Below are positions 53,559 through 62,384 of a DNA stretch of 64,000 nt, in pieces. The DNA comes from Microbispora hainanensis. Its GTDB lineage: Bacteria > Actinomycetota > Actinomycetes > Streptosporangiales > Streptosporangiaceae. The notes under the pieces are model-generated. The model had not been told where the DNA came from. It worked only from the letters and a program-made list of their open reading frames with translations, and searched no databases. Where the stretch lies: contig NZ_CP108086.1 in the NCBI RefSeq assembly GCF_036186745.1, forward strand, positions 5,890,001 through 5,954,000, in the 5' to 3' direction. The first letter of the stretch is position 1, and every line of letters starts with the position of its first letter. The position numbers and the translations under genes are program-made.

Positions 53559-54515
53559 ATGCACAGCGAAACGACTCGCATCACCACTCCGTTCCACTCG
53601 CACGCCACGGCCGAAGAGGTCATCAAGGGGGTGGATCTGTCCGGGCGGCGCGTCGTCGTCACCGGCGGCTCCTCCGGCATCGGCACCGAAACCGTCCGGG
53701 TCCTGGCCGAGGCCGGCGCGGAGGTCACCATCGCCACCCGCGATCCCGCCGCGGGGGCGCGGATCGCGGCGACCTTCGCCGACACGCCCGGAACCGTACG
53801 GTCGGCCGCGCTCGACCTGGCCGACCTGTCGTCGGTCGCGGCGTTCGTACGCGACTGGAGCGGCCCGCTCGACGTGCTGGTCGCCAACGCCGGAATCATG
53901 GCGCTCCCGGTGCGCCAGGTCAGCGCGCAGGGCTGGGAGCTGCAGCTCGCGACGAACTATCTCGGACACTTCGCCCTCACCCTGGGCCTGTACGACAGCC
54001 TGCGGGCGGCGGGCCGGGCGCGGATCGTCGTCGTCAGCTCCGGGGCCCATCTCGCCGCGCCGTTCGACTTCGACGACCCGCAGTTCGAGCGCCGGCCCTA
54101 CGATGCGTGGACGGCCTATGCGCAGTCCAAGACGGCGGACGTCCTGCTCGCGGTGGGGGCGCGCCGGTGGGCGGCCGACGGAATCACGGCGAACGCCCTC
54201 AACCCCGGCTGGATCCTCACCAACCTCACGCGCCACATGGACGAAGCGATGATGCGCGAGATGGGCGCGATCGACGAGAACGGCGAGATCATCCCTCAGC
54301 CCTACCTCAAGTCGGTCGCCGCGGGCGCGGCGGCGTCGGTGCTGCTGGCGGCCTCGCCCCTGGTGGAGGGCGTGACCGGCCGCTACTTCGAGGACAACCA
54401 GGAGGCCCCGCCCGCCGCCCCCGGGATCCCCGGCGGAGTGGCGGCCCACGCGCTCGACCCCGACGCGGCGGATCGCCTGTGGGACTACGGGAGCTCCGTG
54501 ATCGCGGCGGCTTAG
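53559..54515 (+). CDS. Short-chain dehydrogenase/reductase
   Basis: 318 residues. Classical SDR with the NAD(P) motif TGGSSGIG near 36-43, NAG near 112, catalytic Ser in VVSSGAH and YAQSK (Tyr and Lys). The extra length over a minimal SDR and the segment ALNPGWILTNLTRHM resemble retinol-dehydrogenase-like oxidoreductases. An Arg after the first strand (ATRDPAA) favours NADPH. No ribosome site is evident, so it may be translated from a short leader. Expression is probably under the divergent AraC regulator, which would make it an inducible reductase for an unknown carbonyl. Confidence 0.92.
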   Translation: MHSETTRITTPFHSHATAEEVIKGVDLSGRRVVVTGGSSGIGTETVRVLAEAGAEVTIATRDPAAGARIAATFADTPGTVRSAALDLADLSSVAAFVRDWSGPLDVLVANAGIMALPVRQVSAQGWELQLATNYLGHFALTLGLYDSLRAAGRARIVVVSSGAHLAAPFDFDDPQFERRPYDAWTAYAQSKTADVLLAVGARRWAADGITANALNPGWILTNLTRHMDEAMMREMGAIDENGEIIPQPYLKSVAAGAAASVLLAASPLVEGVTGRYFEDNQEAPPAAPGIPGGVAAHALDPDAADRLWDYGSSVIAAA

Positions 54516-54574
54516 GAAATGTGCCGTTTGGGCACTTCAAGAGATATCGGGGGGCGTGTTCGATAGGGGGAACC

Positions 54575-54799
54575 ATGGCTGTATCGGCAGACCTGGCGAA
54601 GCTGCTCGACCGCGAATACGAGGACAAGACCCTTGACGAGATCGTCAAGGCGCCCGTGGAGGCGCTGGCCGGAGTGAGCGCGGAGGACGCGGAGCTGCTG
54701 AAGAAGGCCTTCCACGTCAAGACCGTGGGAGACCTGGGCCGCAACAAGTTCTTCCGGGCGGCCACCGCACTCGTCGATCTCACCGACAGCAAGAAATAA
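54575..54799 (+). CDS. Small helical protein, helix-hairpin-helix-like
   Basis: 74 residues from an ATG four bases after AGGGGG. The sequence is charged and helical (LAKLLDREYEDKTLDEIVK), then LAGVSAEDAELLKKAFHVKTVGDLG, which has the spacing of a helix-hairpin-helix or DUF4332-type element, then an Ala-rich end. No signal or membrane segment. It sits 59 bp after the dehydrogenase and 74 bp before the kinase, with the 31-bp candidate operator after it, so it may belong to neither unit. Function unknown; DNA or protein binding is a guess from the fold pattern. Confidence 0.75.
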   Translation: MAVSADLAKLLDREYEDKTLDEIVKAPVEALAGVSAEDAELLKKAFHVKTVGDLGRNKFFRAATALVDLTDSKK

Positions 54800-54826
54800 G
54801 CTGGCATCCCGGCCGTTGTAGAAGAT

Positions 54827-54857
54827 TTCCATCGCCTTGTAGGTTGATGGAAGGTAT
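54827..54857 (+). promoter_or_regulatory. 31-bp candidate operator, copy 1 (upstream of the amino-sugar kinase)
   Basis: It contains TTCCATC (54827-54833) and GATGGAA (54846-54852), a perfect seven-bp dyad with a 12-bp spacer starting GCCTTGT. It matches 57497-57527 at 21 of 31 positions without gaps, including TCCAT, GCCTTGT and TGGAA. It ends 16 bp before the kinase start. Confidence 0.6.
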
Positions 54858-54873
54858 CTACAAAGGAGCGGCC

Positions 54874-55893
54874 GTGGGGGCTCTGTTCGTCGGGGTGGAC
54901 GGGGGAGGCACCAGCACGCGCTGCGTCGTTGTCACCGAGTCGGGCGAGATCGCCGGGCGGGGACGGGCCGGCGGCGCCAACGCGATCTCGGTCCCCGACC
55001 CCGCCGCCAACCTGCGCGCCGCGCTGCTCGGCGCGCTGGAGGGCCTCGACCCCGCGCGGGTCGCGGGCGGCGTGTTCGGCCTGGCCGGAGCCGCCCGCGC
55101 GGCGGAGGTCGCGGAGCGGGCCTGGCGGGAGGCGGGGCTCGCCGGGCGTCCGGGGGTGGTCGCCGACGTGCTCGTCGCCTTCACCGGCGCCACCGACCAG
55201 CCGGACGGCGTGGTCCTGGTGGCCGGCACCGGCGCGATCGGCGCCCGCGTCCGCGACCGCCGGATCGTGCGGCGGGCCGACGGTCTCGGCTGGCTCCTGG
55301 GCGACGAGGGGTCGGGCGTGTGGCTGGGCCGCCGGGCCGCCGCCGCGGCGCTGAACGCGGTCGACGGCCGGGGCGCGCCCACCGTGCTGGTCGCCCGGGT
55401 GGCCGAGGCCGTCCTCGGGCCAGGGGTGGCCGGCGACGACGGCGGGCCCGCGCTCACCCAGGCCCTGGTGGCGGCCGTGTACGCGCGGGTGGCCGAGTCG
55501 GGGCCCGCCTGGCTGGGCACGCTCGCGCCCGTGCTGGACGCCGCCGCCCGCGAGGGCGACGAGGTGGCGCGCGGCATCGTCGCGGAGGCGGCCCGCAGGC
55601 TGTGCCGTACGGCACGGGTCGTGGCGGGGGAGTGCGACCGCGGGAGGGGAGCGCGGGCGGAGGGCGGCCCGGACCAGGCGGGCGGCGGGCCGCTGGTGCT
55701 CGCCGGGTCGCTGCTGACCGAGCCGACCGAGCTCGCCCACCTGGTCCGGGCCGAGCTGGGCAGGTGGGCCGTGCTGGTGCGCGCCCGGGACAACGCGGCG
55801 GGCGCCGCCGCGCTCGCGGTGCGGGCCGCCCTCCCCGGCGACCCCCGTGCCGCCGAGGCGCACCGCGTGCTGATCGGGCAGGAGGTCGCATGA
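54874..55893 (+). CDS. BadF/BadG-type sugar kinase, probable N-acetylglucosamine or N-acetylmuramic acid kinase
   Basis: 339 residues from GTG 54874, chosen for AAAGGAG five bases upstream; an ATG 30 bases earlier would place that site inside the gene. ASKHA-fold ATPase: phosphate-1 motif VDGGGTSTR at the N-terminus, a second glycine-rich motif VAGTGAIGA near 120, and GDEGSGVWLGRRA near 143, typical of NagK/MurK-like kinases. It should phosphorylate an amino sugar released in the cytoplasm. ATGA overlap with nagZ ties it to the enzyme that would release that sugar. The linker around 255-275 is unusually Gly/Arg-rich. The substrate is inferred from family and context. Confidence 0.9.
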   Translation: MGALFVGVDGGGTSTRCVVVTESGEIAGRGRAGGANAISVPDPAANLRAALLGALEGLDPARVAGGVFGLAGAARAAEVAERAWREAGLAGRPGVVADVLVAFTGATDQPDGVVLVAGTGAIGARVRDRRIVRRADGLGWLLGDEGSGVWLGRRAAAAALNAVDGRGAPTVLVARVAEAVLGPGVAGDDGGPALTQALVAAVYARVAESGPAWLGTLAPVLDAAAREGDEVARGIVAEAARRLCRTARVVAGECDRGRGARAEGGPDQAGGGPLVLAGSLLTEPTELAHLVRAELGRWAVLVRARDNAAGAAALAVRAALPGDPRAAEAHRVLIGQEVA

Positions 55894-57446
55894 TCGGCGG
55901 CGAGCTGGACCGGATGGCGATGGCCGTGCTCCAGCCCGGTTTCGAGGGCACCGAGCCGCCCGGGTGGCTGCGGCGGGCGCTCGCGGACGGGCTGGGCGGC
56001 GTGGTCCTGTTCGCCCGCAACGTCGACCGTGACGGCGTCCGTGACGGCGTCCGTCACGGCGCCGCTGACAGCACCGGAGAAGGCGCCTCTGCCGGCCCCG
56101 CGAACGGAGACGCGGTCGCCGGGACGGCCGCCCTGGTCGCCGAGCTGCGCCGGGAGCGGCCGGACGTGGTCGTCGCCGTTGACGAGGAGGGAGGCGCCGT
56201 CACCCGGCTGGAGGCCGCCACCGGCAGCTCCTGGCCGGGCAACATGGCACTGGGCGTCGCCGGAGACGTGTCGCTGACCCGGCGGGTGGCGCGGCAGATC
56301 GGCCGGATGGTCGCCGCCGCGGGCGTCACCCTCGACTACGCCCCCGTGGTGGACGTCAACGCCGACCCCCGCAACCCCGTCATCGGCGTGCGGTCCTTCG
56401 GCTGCGACCCGGAGGAGGTCGGCCGCCACGGCGCCGCGTGGATCGAGGGACTGCAGAGCGCGGGGGTCGCCGCCTGCGCCAAGCACTTCCCCGGCCACGG
56501 CGACACCGTGACCGACTCCCACCTCGCGCTGCCCGCCGTACGGGCCTCCCGCGAGGTGATCGAACGGCGCGACCTGCCGCCGTTCCGGGCCGCCATCGCG
56601 GCGGGGGTGCGCGCCGTGATGTGCGGTCACCTGCTGGTCCCCGCCGTCGACACGCTCCCCGCGACGCTGAGCCGGGAGGTGCTCACCGGCCTGCTGCGCG
56701 AGGAGCTGGGGTTCGACGGGCTCGCGGTGACCGACGCGATCGAGATGCGCGCGGTCGCCGCCCTGCACGAGCCGGGCGAGATCGCGGTCCGCGCGCTGGC
56801 CGCCGGGGCCGACGCGATCTGCGTCGGGGTGTCCTCGGCCGGGGGAGAGAGCGTGTACGCGCTGCGCGACGCGATCACCCGAGCGGTCCGCGAGGGACGG
56901 CTGGCGGAGGAACGCCTGGCCGAGGCGGCGGGCCGGGTGCGCGACCTGGCCGCGTGGTACGACGCGCAGGCCGAGGCCAGAGCCGCCGTGGCCCGCGACG
57001 CCGACGAGGGCCTCGGCCTGGCGGCGGCGACGGCCGCCCTGCGCGCCACCCCGGCCGACCAGGCGGTGACGCCGCTGACGAAGGCGCCGCTGGTGGTGCA
57101 CCTGGCGGCGCGGCCCAGCCAGGCCGTCGGCCGCGCGACCCCGCTGAAACTGGGCCAGGCGATCGAGGAGATCCTCCCCGGGACGGTGACGGCCGAGGTG
57201 CACGAGGACGGGCGCCTGCCCGACCTGAGCGAGACCGGGCGCCCCCTCGTGATCGCCGTCCACGACGCCGTACGGCACGCCTGGATGCGGCGGCTCCTCG
57301 ACGACGCGCTGCGGGCCCGCCCGGACGCGGTCGTGGTCGAGACCGGGGTCCCGGGACCGCCCGCCGGCCGGCTCTACCTCGCCACGCACGGCAACTCGAC
57401 GGCCTGTGCGCGGGCGGCGGCGCGGTGGCTCACCGGGGGCGTCTGA
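55890..57446 (+). CDS. nagZ: Beta-N-acetylhexosaminidase, NagZ type (GH3)
   Basis: 518 residues, ATG in the overlap with the kinase stop and GGAGG upstream. GH3 barrel with the NagZ signature KHFPGHGDTVTDSH: its Asp-Ser-His carries the His/Asp acid-base dyad peculiar to GH3 hexosaminidases. The nucleophile Asp is in VTDAIEM. PVVDVNADPRNPVIGVRSFG is also conserved. It cleaves GlcNAc from GlcNAc-muropeptides; no signal peptide is present, so it works in the cytoplasm. A low-complexity insert (about 45-75, with a repeated RDGV) interrupts an early loop. About 150 residues follow the barrel, in place of the single-domain form of enteric NagZ. It is co-transcribed with the kinase. Confidence 0.93.
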   Translation: MIGGELDRMAMAVLQPGFEGTEPPGWLRRALADGLGGVVLFARNVDRDGVRDGVRHGAADSTGEGASAGPANGDAVAGTAALVAELRRERPDVVVAVDEEGGAVTRLEAATGSSWPGNMALGVAGDVSLTRRVARQIGRMVAAAGVTLDYAPVVDVNADPRNPVIGVRSFGCDPEEVGRHGAAWIEGLQSAGVAACAKHFPGHGDTVTDSHLALPAVRASREVIERRDLPPFRAAIAAGVRAVMCGHLLVPAVDTLPATLSREVLTGLLREELGFDGLAVTDAIEMRAVAALHEPGEIAVRALAAGADAICVGVSSAGGESVYALRDAITRAVREGRLAEERLAEAAGRVRDLAAWYDAQAEARAAVARDADEGLGLAAATAALRATPADQAVTPLTKAPLVVHLAARPSQAVGRATPLKLGQAIEEILPGTVTAEVHEDGRLPDLSETGRPLVIAVHDAVRHAWMRRLLDDALRARPDAVVVETGVPGPPAGRLYLATHGNSTACARAAARWLTGGV

Positions 57447-57496
57447 CCCTCCTCATGACGATGTCTTCGCAGGTGGTGGCCTCGGGTAAAAATTAT

Positions 57497-57527
57497 CTCC
57501 ATAGCCTTGTCTGCTCGTGGAAAAAAT
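57497..57527 (+). promoter_or_regulatory. 31-bp candidate operator, copy 2 (upstream of the binding-protein gene)
   Basis: Same motif as 54827-54857: TCCAT, GCCTTGT (57504-57510) and TGGAA (57518-57522) at identical spacing. The dyad is weaker here, but a further TGGA-10-TCCA inverted pair follows to 57535. It stands 58 bp before the gene in an AT-rich 138-bp gap that also holds the promoter. Confidence 0.6.
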
Positions 57528-57584
57528 TGACTCCATCCCGAGAGCGCCCGTATTGTCCAGGCAATCGGGAACCAGGAGCAGCCC

Positions 57585-59405
57585 ATGAAGCGACTCGCAG
57601 CGATCATGGCGGTGGCGTCCATCGTCACCGTGACCGCCTGCGGCACTACCGGGACGACGGACACCGCCCAGCAGGGCGGCGGCGTGTACACCACGATCGA
57701 CGGCAGCAAGCAGATCAACGCGAGCGCGCCGATCAACCCGTTCAACCCCGTCGGGTCGGTCTTCTCGGGATACAACGGCATGGCGCTGGCGTGGCCCAAG
57801 AACGACCCCACCGATCCCAACCAGTTCTACCCGGCAATCGCCAAGAGCTGGAGCGTGTCCCCGGACCGGTCGGAGGTCGTCATCCGCCTGCAGCCGGACG
57901 CCAGGTGGTCCGACGGCAAGCCGGTGACCAGCGATGACGTGCGGGTCTCGATCGGTCTCGCCTACACCCAGGGCGGCACGGCGTACGCGCTGGACCCGAA
58001 GGCGGCCGGCGCCGCCGCCGACATCCAGGTCGTCGATCCCAAGACGATCCGGGTGACCCAGGGCGCCAACCGCAGCTCGACGTTCCTCGCCAACCTGCTG
58101 TCGACCGTGGTCGTGCCCGCGCACGTCTTCGGGAAGCTGCTGCCCGCCGACTTCTGGCAGACGCTCAAGGTCGCCCAGCACGGCAAGGGCGCGGCGGCCG
58201 AGAAGGCGAAGAACAAGATCACCGGGCTCGCGGAGACGGTCATCGCGTTCGACCCCGGTCACGACGTGTCCGCCGGGCCGTTCGTGCTCGAACGGGTGAA
58301 CCCCGGCGCGGCGCTGCTGACGCGCAACCCCTACTTCTACGCGCGGCAGAACATCGTGCCGGACAAGGTGAAGATCCTCAACTACACCGGCAACGAGCAG
58401 ATCTGGAACTACCTGATCGCCGGCCGGCTCGACAACGCCCCCTTCACCTCCGTGCCCACCGCCGTCATGGAGCGCATCCGCCAGGCGAAGGGCAGCAAGA
58501 TCGTCAAGGGTTACTCGCCGGTGGCCGTCTCCCTCGCGTTCAACGAGGCGCGCAAGCCGTACGACAACGTGCACGTGCGGCGGGCGATGGCCTACCTGAT
58601 CGACCGCGCCCAGGTCACGAAGATCGCCTCTCCGGAGGGCGGCACCCCCGCCGTCACCACCTCGGGCATCCACGCCGAGGCGGCCCGGGCCTGGCTGGGC
58701 GACGCGTTCGACTCGCTCGAGCAGTACCGCGTGAACCCCGCCAAGGCCGACGCCGAGCTGAAGGCGGCCGGCATGACCAAGCGGGGCGGCCACTGGACCC
58801 TGCCGGACGGCAGGCCGTGGCAGGTCCGCATCCACGTGCCCGCGTCGTTCTCCGACTGGGTCGCCGCGGCCAAGTCGATCACCAGCCAGCTCGAGGACCA
58901 CGGCATCGACGCGAGCGTGGTCACCGCCGCCGACTACACGCTCTATCTGGGCGAGCTCGCCGACGGCAAGTACGACCTGGGGTTCTGGCTGATCGGCCTC
59001 GGCCCCTCGCCGTACAACATCTTCCAGCGGCTGTTCGGCCAGGCGAACGGCTGGCAGATGTTCGGCGGCAGGCTGCGCCACGTCGCGCCGGGCACCGAGG
59101 GCAACTGGATGGGCGGCCCGGAGAAGGTCGACGCGGGCACCGCCGGCATGGTCGACCCCGGCGAGCTGACCAGCAGGCTCAACTACGCGTCCCACGACGA
59201 GCAGAAGCGCATCGTCGGCGTCCTGGCCAAGGTCGCCAACGAGCAGCTTCCGGTCGTCCAGCTCTGGGACTACGTGAACACCCAGTTCGTGAACACCTCC
59301 CGCTACACCGCGTTCCCGCCCGACGACGACCAGTCCCTGCGGCTGTCGTCCGGCGTGTGGATGCAGCTCGGGATGATCAGGAAAGCGGAGAAGGGGCAGG
59401 CATGA
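57585..59405 (+). CDS. Peptide-type ABC importer, substrate-binding lipoprotein (family 5)
   Basis: 606 residues with a lipoprotein signal ending TVTAC. It is a DppA/OppA-class binding protein: FYPAIAKSWSVSPDRSEVVIRLQPDARWSDGKPVTSDDV is the family 5 signature region, then VRRAMAYLIDRAQV and LEDHGIDASVV. Homologues bind peptides, nickel or oligosaccharides. The kinase and nagZ upstream, sharing its operator motif, favour muropeptides or GlcNAc-MurNAc fragments. An insert around 200-225 is Lys/Ala-rich. It opens a gene chain whose members overlap by four bases. Confidence 0.92.
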   Translation: MKRLAAIMAVASIVTVTACGTTGTTDTAQQGGGVYTTIDGSKQINASAPINPFNPVGSVFSGYNGMALAWPKNDPTDPNQFYPAIAKSWSVSPDRSEVVIRLQPDARWSDGKPVTSDDVRVSIGLAYTQGGTAYALDPKAAGAAADIQVVDPKTIRVTQGANRSSTFLANLLSTVVVPAHVFGKLLPADFWQTLKVAQHGKGAAAEKAKNKITGLAETVIAFDPGHDVSAGPFVLERVNPGAALLTRNPYFYARQNIVPDKVKILNYTGNEQIWNYLIAGRLDNAPFTSVPTAVMERIRQAKGSKIVKGYSPVAVSLAFNEARKPYDNVHVRRAMAYLIDRAQVTKIASPEGGTPAVTTSGIHAEAARAWLGDAFDSLEQYRVNPAKADAELKAAGMTKRGGHWTLPDGRPWQVRIHVPASFSDWVAAAKSITSQLEDHGIDASVVTAADYTLYLGELADGKYDLGFWLIGLGPSPYNIFQRLFGQANGWQMFGGRLRHVAPGTEGNWMGGPEKVDAGTAGMVDPGELTSRLNYASHDEQKRIVGVLAKVANEQLPVVQLWDYVNTQFVNTSRYTAFPPDDDQSLRLSSGVWMQLGMIRKAEKGQA

Positions 59406-60436
59406 CGCACGCCGTTCCGGGGCGTCCCCGGCTGGGCGCCATCGCCAGGAAGATCGGCGGCCACCTGGTCCGCGGCCTGGCCATGATCTGGGTCGTCGCC
59501 ACGATCAGCTTCGTCATCATCCGGGAGATCCCCGGCAACCCCGTGCTCGGGCAGTACGAGAGCCTGATCCAGAAGGGCATGTCGCCCGAGCAGGCCGAGC
59601 GGGCCACCGCCGTCCTGTACGGCTTCCTGCCCACCGGCAACCTGTGGCAGCAGTACGTCGGCTACATGGGCTCGCTGCTCCACCTCGACCTCGGGCGTTC
59701 GCTCAGCACGCCCGGCGTGGAGGTCACCACGCTCATCGGGCACGCCGCCCGGTGGACCGTGCTGCCGGTCCTCGCCGGCACGCTGCTGAGCTTCCTGCTC
59801 GGCGTCACCATGGGCGTCTACGCCGCGATCAAGCGGTCGGGCAAGCTCGGCGACATGCTCGCGCTGTCCGGCTCGCTGCTGCACGGCGTGCCGGTGTACG
59901 TCATCGGCCTGCTGCTCACCGCGATCTTCGCCACGCTGTGGCCGATCATGCCGTCCGGCGGCCCGGTGGACGTCGAGTTCGTCCCCGGCTTCAACGCCGG
60001 ATACATCGGCTCGCTGATCCATCACGCGGTGCTGCCGGTCGTCACGTACACGCTGGCCAGCTATGGCGGGTGGATCCTCGCGATGAAGTCGAACGTGGTC
60101 GCCGTGCTCGGCGACGACTTCATCCTCGCGGCCGAGCTGCGCGGCCTGAAGCGGGGCTTCGTGTTCCGGTACCTCGCGCGCAACGCGATCCTGCCGCTGT
60201 TCACGATCCTCGCCCTGTCGATCGGCATGCTGTTCGGCGGCTCGATCTTCATCGAGGAGATCTTCAACTACCCGGGCCTCGGCCTGCTGCTCGTCAACAG
60301 CATCAGCAGCCGCGACTACGCGCTCATGGGCGGCACGTTCCTGGTGATCACGGTCGGCATCGTCGTCGCCAACATCGTCGCCGACCTGCTGTACACGGTG
60401 ATCGACCCCCGGGTCAGGAGCGGAGGCGCGGCATGA
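59402..60436 (+). CDS. Peptide-type ABC importer, permease DppB-like
   Basis: 344 residues, ATG overlapping the previous stop. DppB/OppB layout: one N-terminal helix with RGLAMIWVVATISFVIIREIPGNP, an external domain of about 60 residues, then five helices. The EAA-type loop AAELRGLKRGFVFRYLARNAILP contacts the ATPases, and FIEEIFNYPGLGLLLVNSISSRDY is the conserved end. It forms the pore with the next gene product. Confidence 0.94.
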   Translation: MTHAVPGRPRLGAIARKIGGHLVRGLAMIWVVATISFVIIREIPGNPVLGQYESLIQKGMSPEQAERATAVLYGFLPTGNLWQQYVGYMGSLLHLDLGRSLSTPGVEVTTLIGHAARWTVLPVLAGTLLSFLLGVTMGVYAAIKRSGKLGDMLALSGSLLHGVPVYVIGLLLTAIFATLWPIMPSGGPVDVEFVPGFNAGYIGSLIHHAVLPVVTYTLASYGGWILAMKSNVVAVLGDDFILAAELRGLKRGFVFRYLARNAILPLFTILALSIGMLFGGSIFIEEIFNYPGLGLLLVNSISSRDYALMGGTFLVITVGIVVANIVADLLYTVIDPRVRSGGAA

Positions 60437-61365
60437 CCGTCATCGTCAACCCGGAAGGGACGATCAGCCCCGGCGCCCTGCCCGCCGGCACCACCCGGGC
60501 GACGCTGCGGCGCAACTTCTGGCGCGGGGTGTGGCGGGTGCTGCGGCGCAAGCCCAGCCGCATGGCCGGGGTGGTCATCGTGGCCCTGTTCGCGCTCATG
60601 GGCGTGGCCGGGCCGCTGCTCTACCCCGCCCAGCTGCCGCGCGACGACAACGCGCTGTACGCGCCGCCGAGCCTGGCCCACCCCTTCGGCACCGACTTCG
60701 AGGGCACCGACGTGCTCGCGCTGGTCGTCACCGGCGCGCGCTACGTGCTGCTCACCGGCCTGGCCACGGCCGTCATCACGGTCGCCCTCGGCACGCTCAT
60801 CGGCCTGGTCGCGGGCTTCCACCGCGGCCGGTGGGACTCGCTGCTGATGCGGCTGACCGACATGAACCTCGCGATCCCCGGCCTGCCGCTGCTGCTCGTG
60901 CTGTCCACGGTGTGGAAGTTCGAGAGCCCTCTGGAGATGGGCCTGGTGCTCGGCGTGCTCGGCTGGGGCGGCATCGCCCGCGCCGTGCGGTCCCAGACGC
61001 TGTCGCTGCGCGAGCGCGGCTTCATCGAGGCCGCCCGCGGGCTCGGCCTGCCCACCCGGCACATCATCGGCCGCGAACTGCTGCCGAGCATGGCGCCGTA
61101 CATCGCGATGAACATGCTCATCGCCGTCACCGGCGCGGTGTACGCCCAGGTGGGCCTGTTCTTCCTCGGCGTGCTGCCGTTCGAGTCGAACAACTGGGGC
61201 GTGATGCTGAACCTCGCCGTGTTCAACGGCGGGGCGCTCACCACCCCCGCCGCGCTGCCGTACCTGCTGGCCCCGCTGATCGCGATCCTGTTGCTCACGC
61301 TGGGCATCGTGCTGATCGTGGACGCGATGGACGAGATCTTCAATCCCCGCCTGCGGGAGGAGTAG
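60433..61365 (+). CDS. Peptide-type ABC importer, permease DppC-like
   Basis: 310 residues, four-base overlap with the preceding permease gene. N-terminal RRKPSRMAGVVIVALFALMGVAGP is the usual first helix, HPFGTDFEGTDVLALVVTGARY the conserved external loop, and RGFIEAARGLGLPTRHIIGRELLPS the EAA loop for ATPase contact. Six helices are predicted. A short gap of five bases precedes the first ATPase gene. Confidence 0.94.
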   Translation: MTVIVNPEGTISPGALPAGTTRATLRRNFWRGVWRVLRRKPSRMAGVVIVALFALMGVAGPLLYPAQLPRDDNALYAPPSLAHPFGTDFEGTDVLALVVTGARYVLLTGLATAVITVALGTLIGLVAGFHRGRWDSLLMRLTDMNLAIPGLPLLLVLSTVWKFESPLEMGLVLGVLGWGGIARAVRSQTLSLRERGFIEAARGLGLPTRHIIGRELLPSMAPYIAMNMLIAVTGAVYAQVGLFFLGVLPFESNNWGVMLNLAVFNGGALTTPAALPYLLAPLIAILLLTLGIVLIVDAMDEIFNPRLREE

Positions 61366-61370
61366 CCCTG

Positions 61371-62384
61371 ATGTCTAATGAAACGGCCGCCCCCGGGGTC
61401 CGGATCCGGGACCTCACGGTCGTCTACAAGACGCCCGCGGGCGAGCTGCCCGCCGTACGCGGCGTCGACCTCACCCTCGCCCCCGGCACGATCACCGGCG
61501 TCGTCGGCGAGTCGGGCTCGGGCAAGTCGACCCTCGCGCTCTCCCTGCTCAACGCCGTCCAGCCGCCCGGCAGGATCGCGGCCGGCAGTGTCGAGATCGA
61601 CGGCCTCGGCGACGTCCTGACGCTGCGCGGCGAGGACCTGCGCCGCGCCCGCGGTCGCCAGGTCGGATACGTCTTCCAGGCCGCGCAGAACTCGCTGAAC
61701 CCGCTGAAGACCATCGGCAAGCAGCTGCTCGACCTCGGCCGGTCCCACGAGGTGGAGGACCTGCGGGGGCTGGTGCGCGACGCCAAGGACCTGCTGGCCC
61801 GCATGGGCATGGACGGCGCCCGGGTGCTCGACTCCTACCAGCACGAGCTGTCCGGCGGCATGCGCCAGCGGGTCGGCATCATGCTCGCGCTCGTCCTGAA
61901 CGCCAAGGTCGTCGTTCTGGACGAGCCGACCACCGCCCTCGACATGATCACCCAGGCCACGATCCTGCGGATCATCCGCGAGGTCCACGAGGAGCGGGCG
62001 CTCACCACGCTCGTCATCACCCACGACGTCGGCGCGGTCGCCGAGGTCGCCGACAGCCTCGCCGTCATGTACGGCGGCCGGGTGGTCGAGCACGGCCCGG
62101 TGACCGAGGTGCTCGGCGAGGCCCGGCACCCGTACACGCAGGGCCTGATCAGGGCAATCCCGCGCCTGACGGGCGACCTGTCGCTGGCCCGGGCGCTGCC
62201 CGGCCGCCCACCGACGCTCGGGACGCTGCCCACGCAGGGCTGCGTGTTCCGCGCCCGCTGCGAGCGGCGCATGGAGGTGTGCGAGACCGACGAGCCCGTG
62301 GCCGTCAACCGGGACGGCCGCACCGTCGCCTGCCACGCCGCCGACCGCCACCTCACGCTGATCAAGCGGAAGGAGTTCGTGTGA
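61371..62384 (+). CDS. Peptide-type ABC importer, ATPase DppD-like
   Basis: 337 residues. Walker A GESGSGKST near 46, Q-loop YVFQAAQNSLNP, signature LSGGMRQRVGIMLAL, Walker B VVVLDEPTTALD, switch His in VITHDV. The C-terminal oligopeptide-transporter domain includes HPYTQGLIRAIP and a Cys cluster (CVFRARCERRMEVC...VACH) that in several homologues binds an iron-sulfur cluster. It acts as a heterodimer with the next ATPase. A GGGAGGAG stretch precedes the ATG. Confidence 0.94.
   Translation: MSNETAAPGVRIRDLTVVYKTPAGELPAVRGVDLTLAPGTITGVVGESGSGKSTLALSLLNAVQPPGRIAAGSVEIDGLGDVLTLRGEDLRRARGRQVGYVFQAAQNSLNPLKTIGKQLLDLGRSHEVEDLRGLVRDAKDLLARMGMDGARVLDSYQHELSGGMRQRVGIMLALVLNAKVVVLDEPTTALDMITQATILRIIREVHEERALTTLVITHDVGAVAEVADSLAVMYGGRVVEHGPVTEVLGEARHPYTQGLIRAIPRLTGDLSLARALPGRPPTLGTLPTQGCVFRARCERRMEVCETDEPVAVNRDGRTVACHAADRHLTLIKRKEFV

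Noticed and set aside
54827..54857. DasR operator
   Set aside because: Amino-sugar genes in streptomycetes often carry the DasR palindrome (ACTGGTCTAGACCAGT type). Nothing like it is seen here; the shared motif has TTCCATC/GATGGAA arms.
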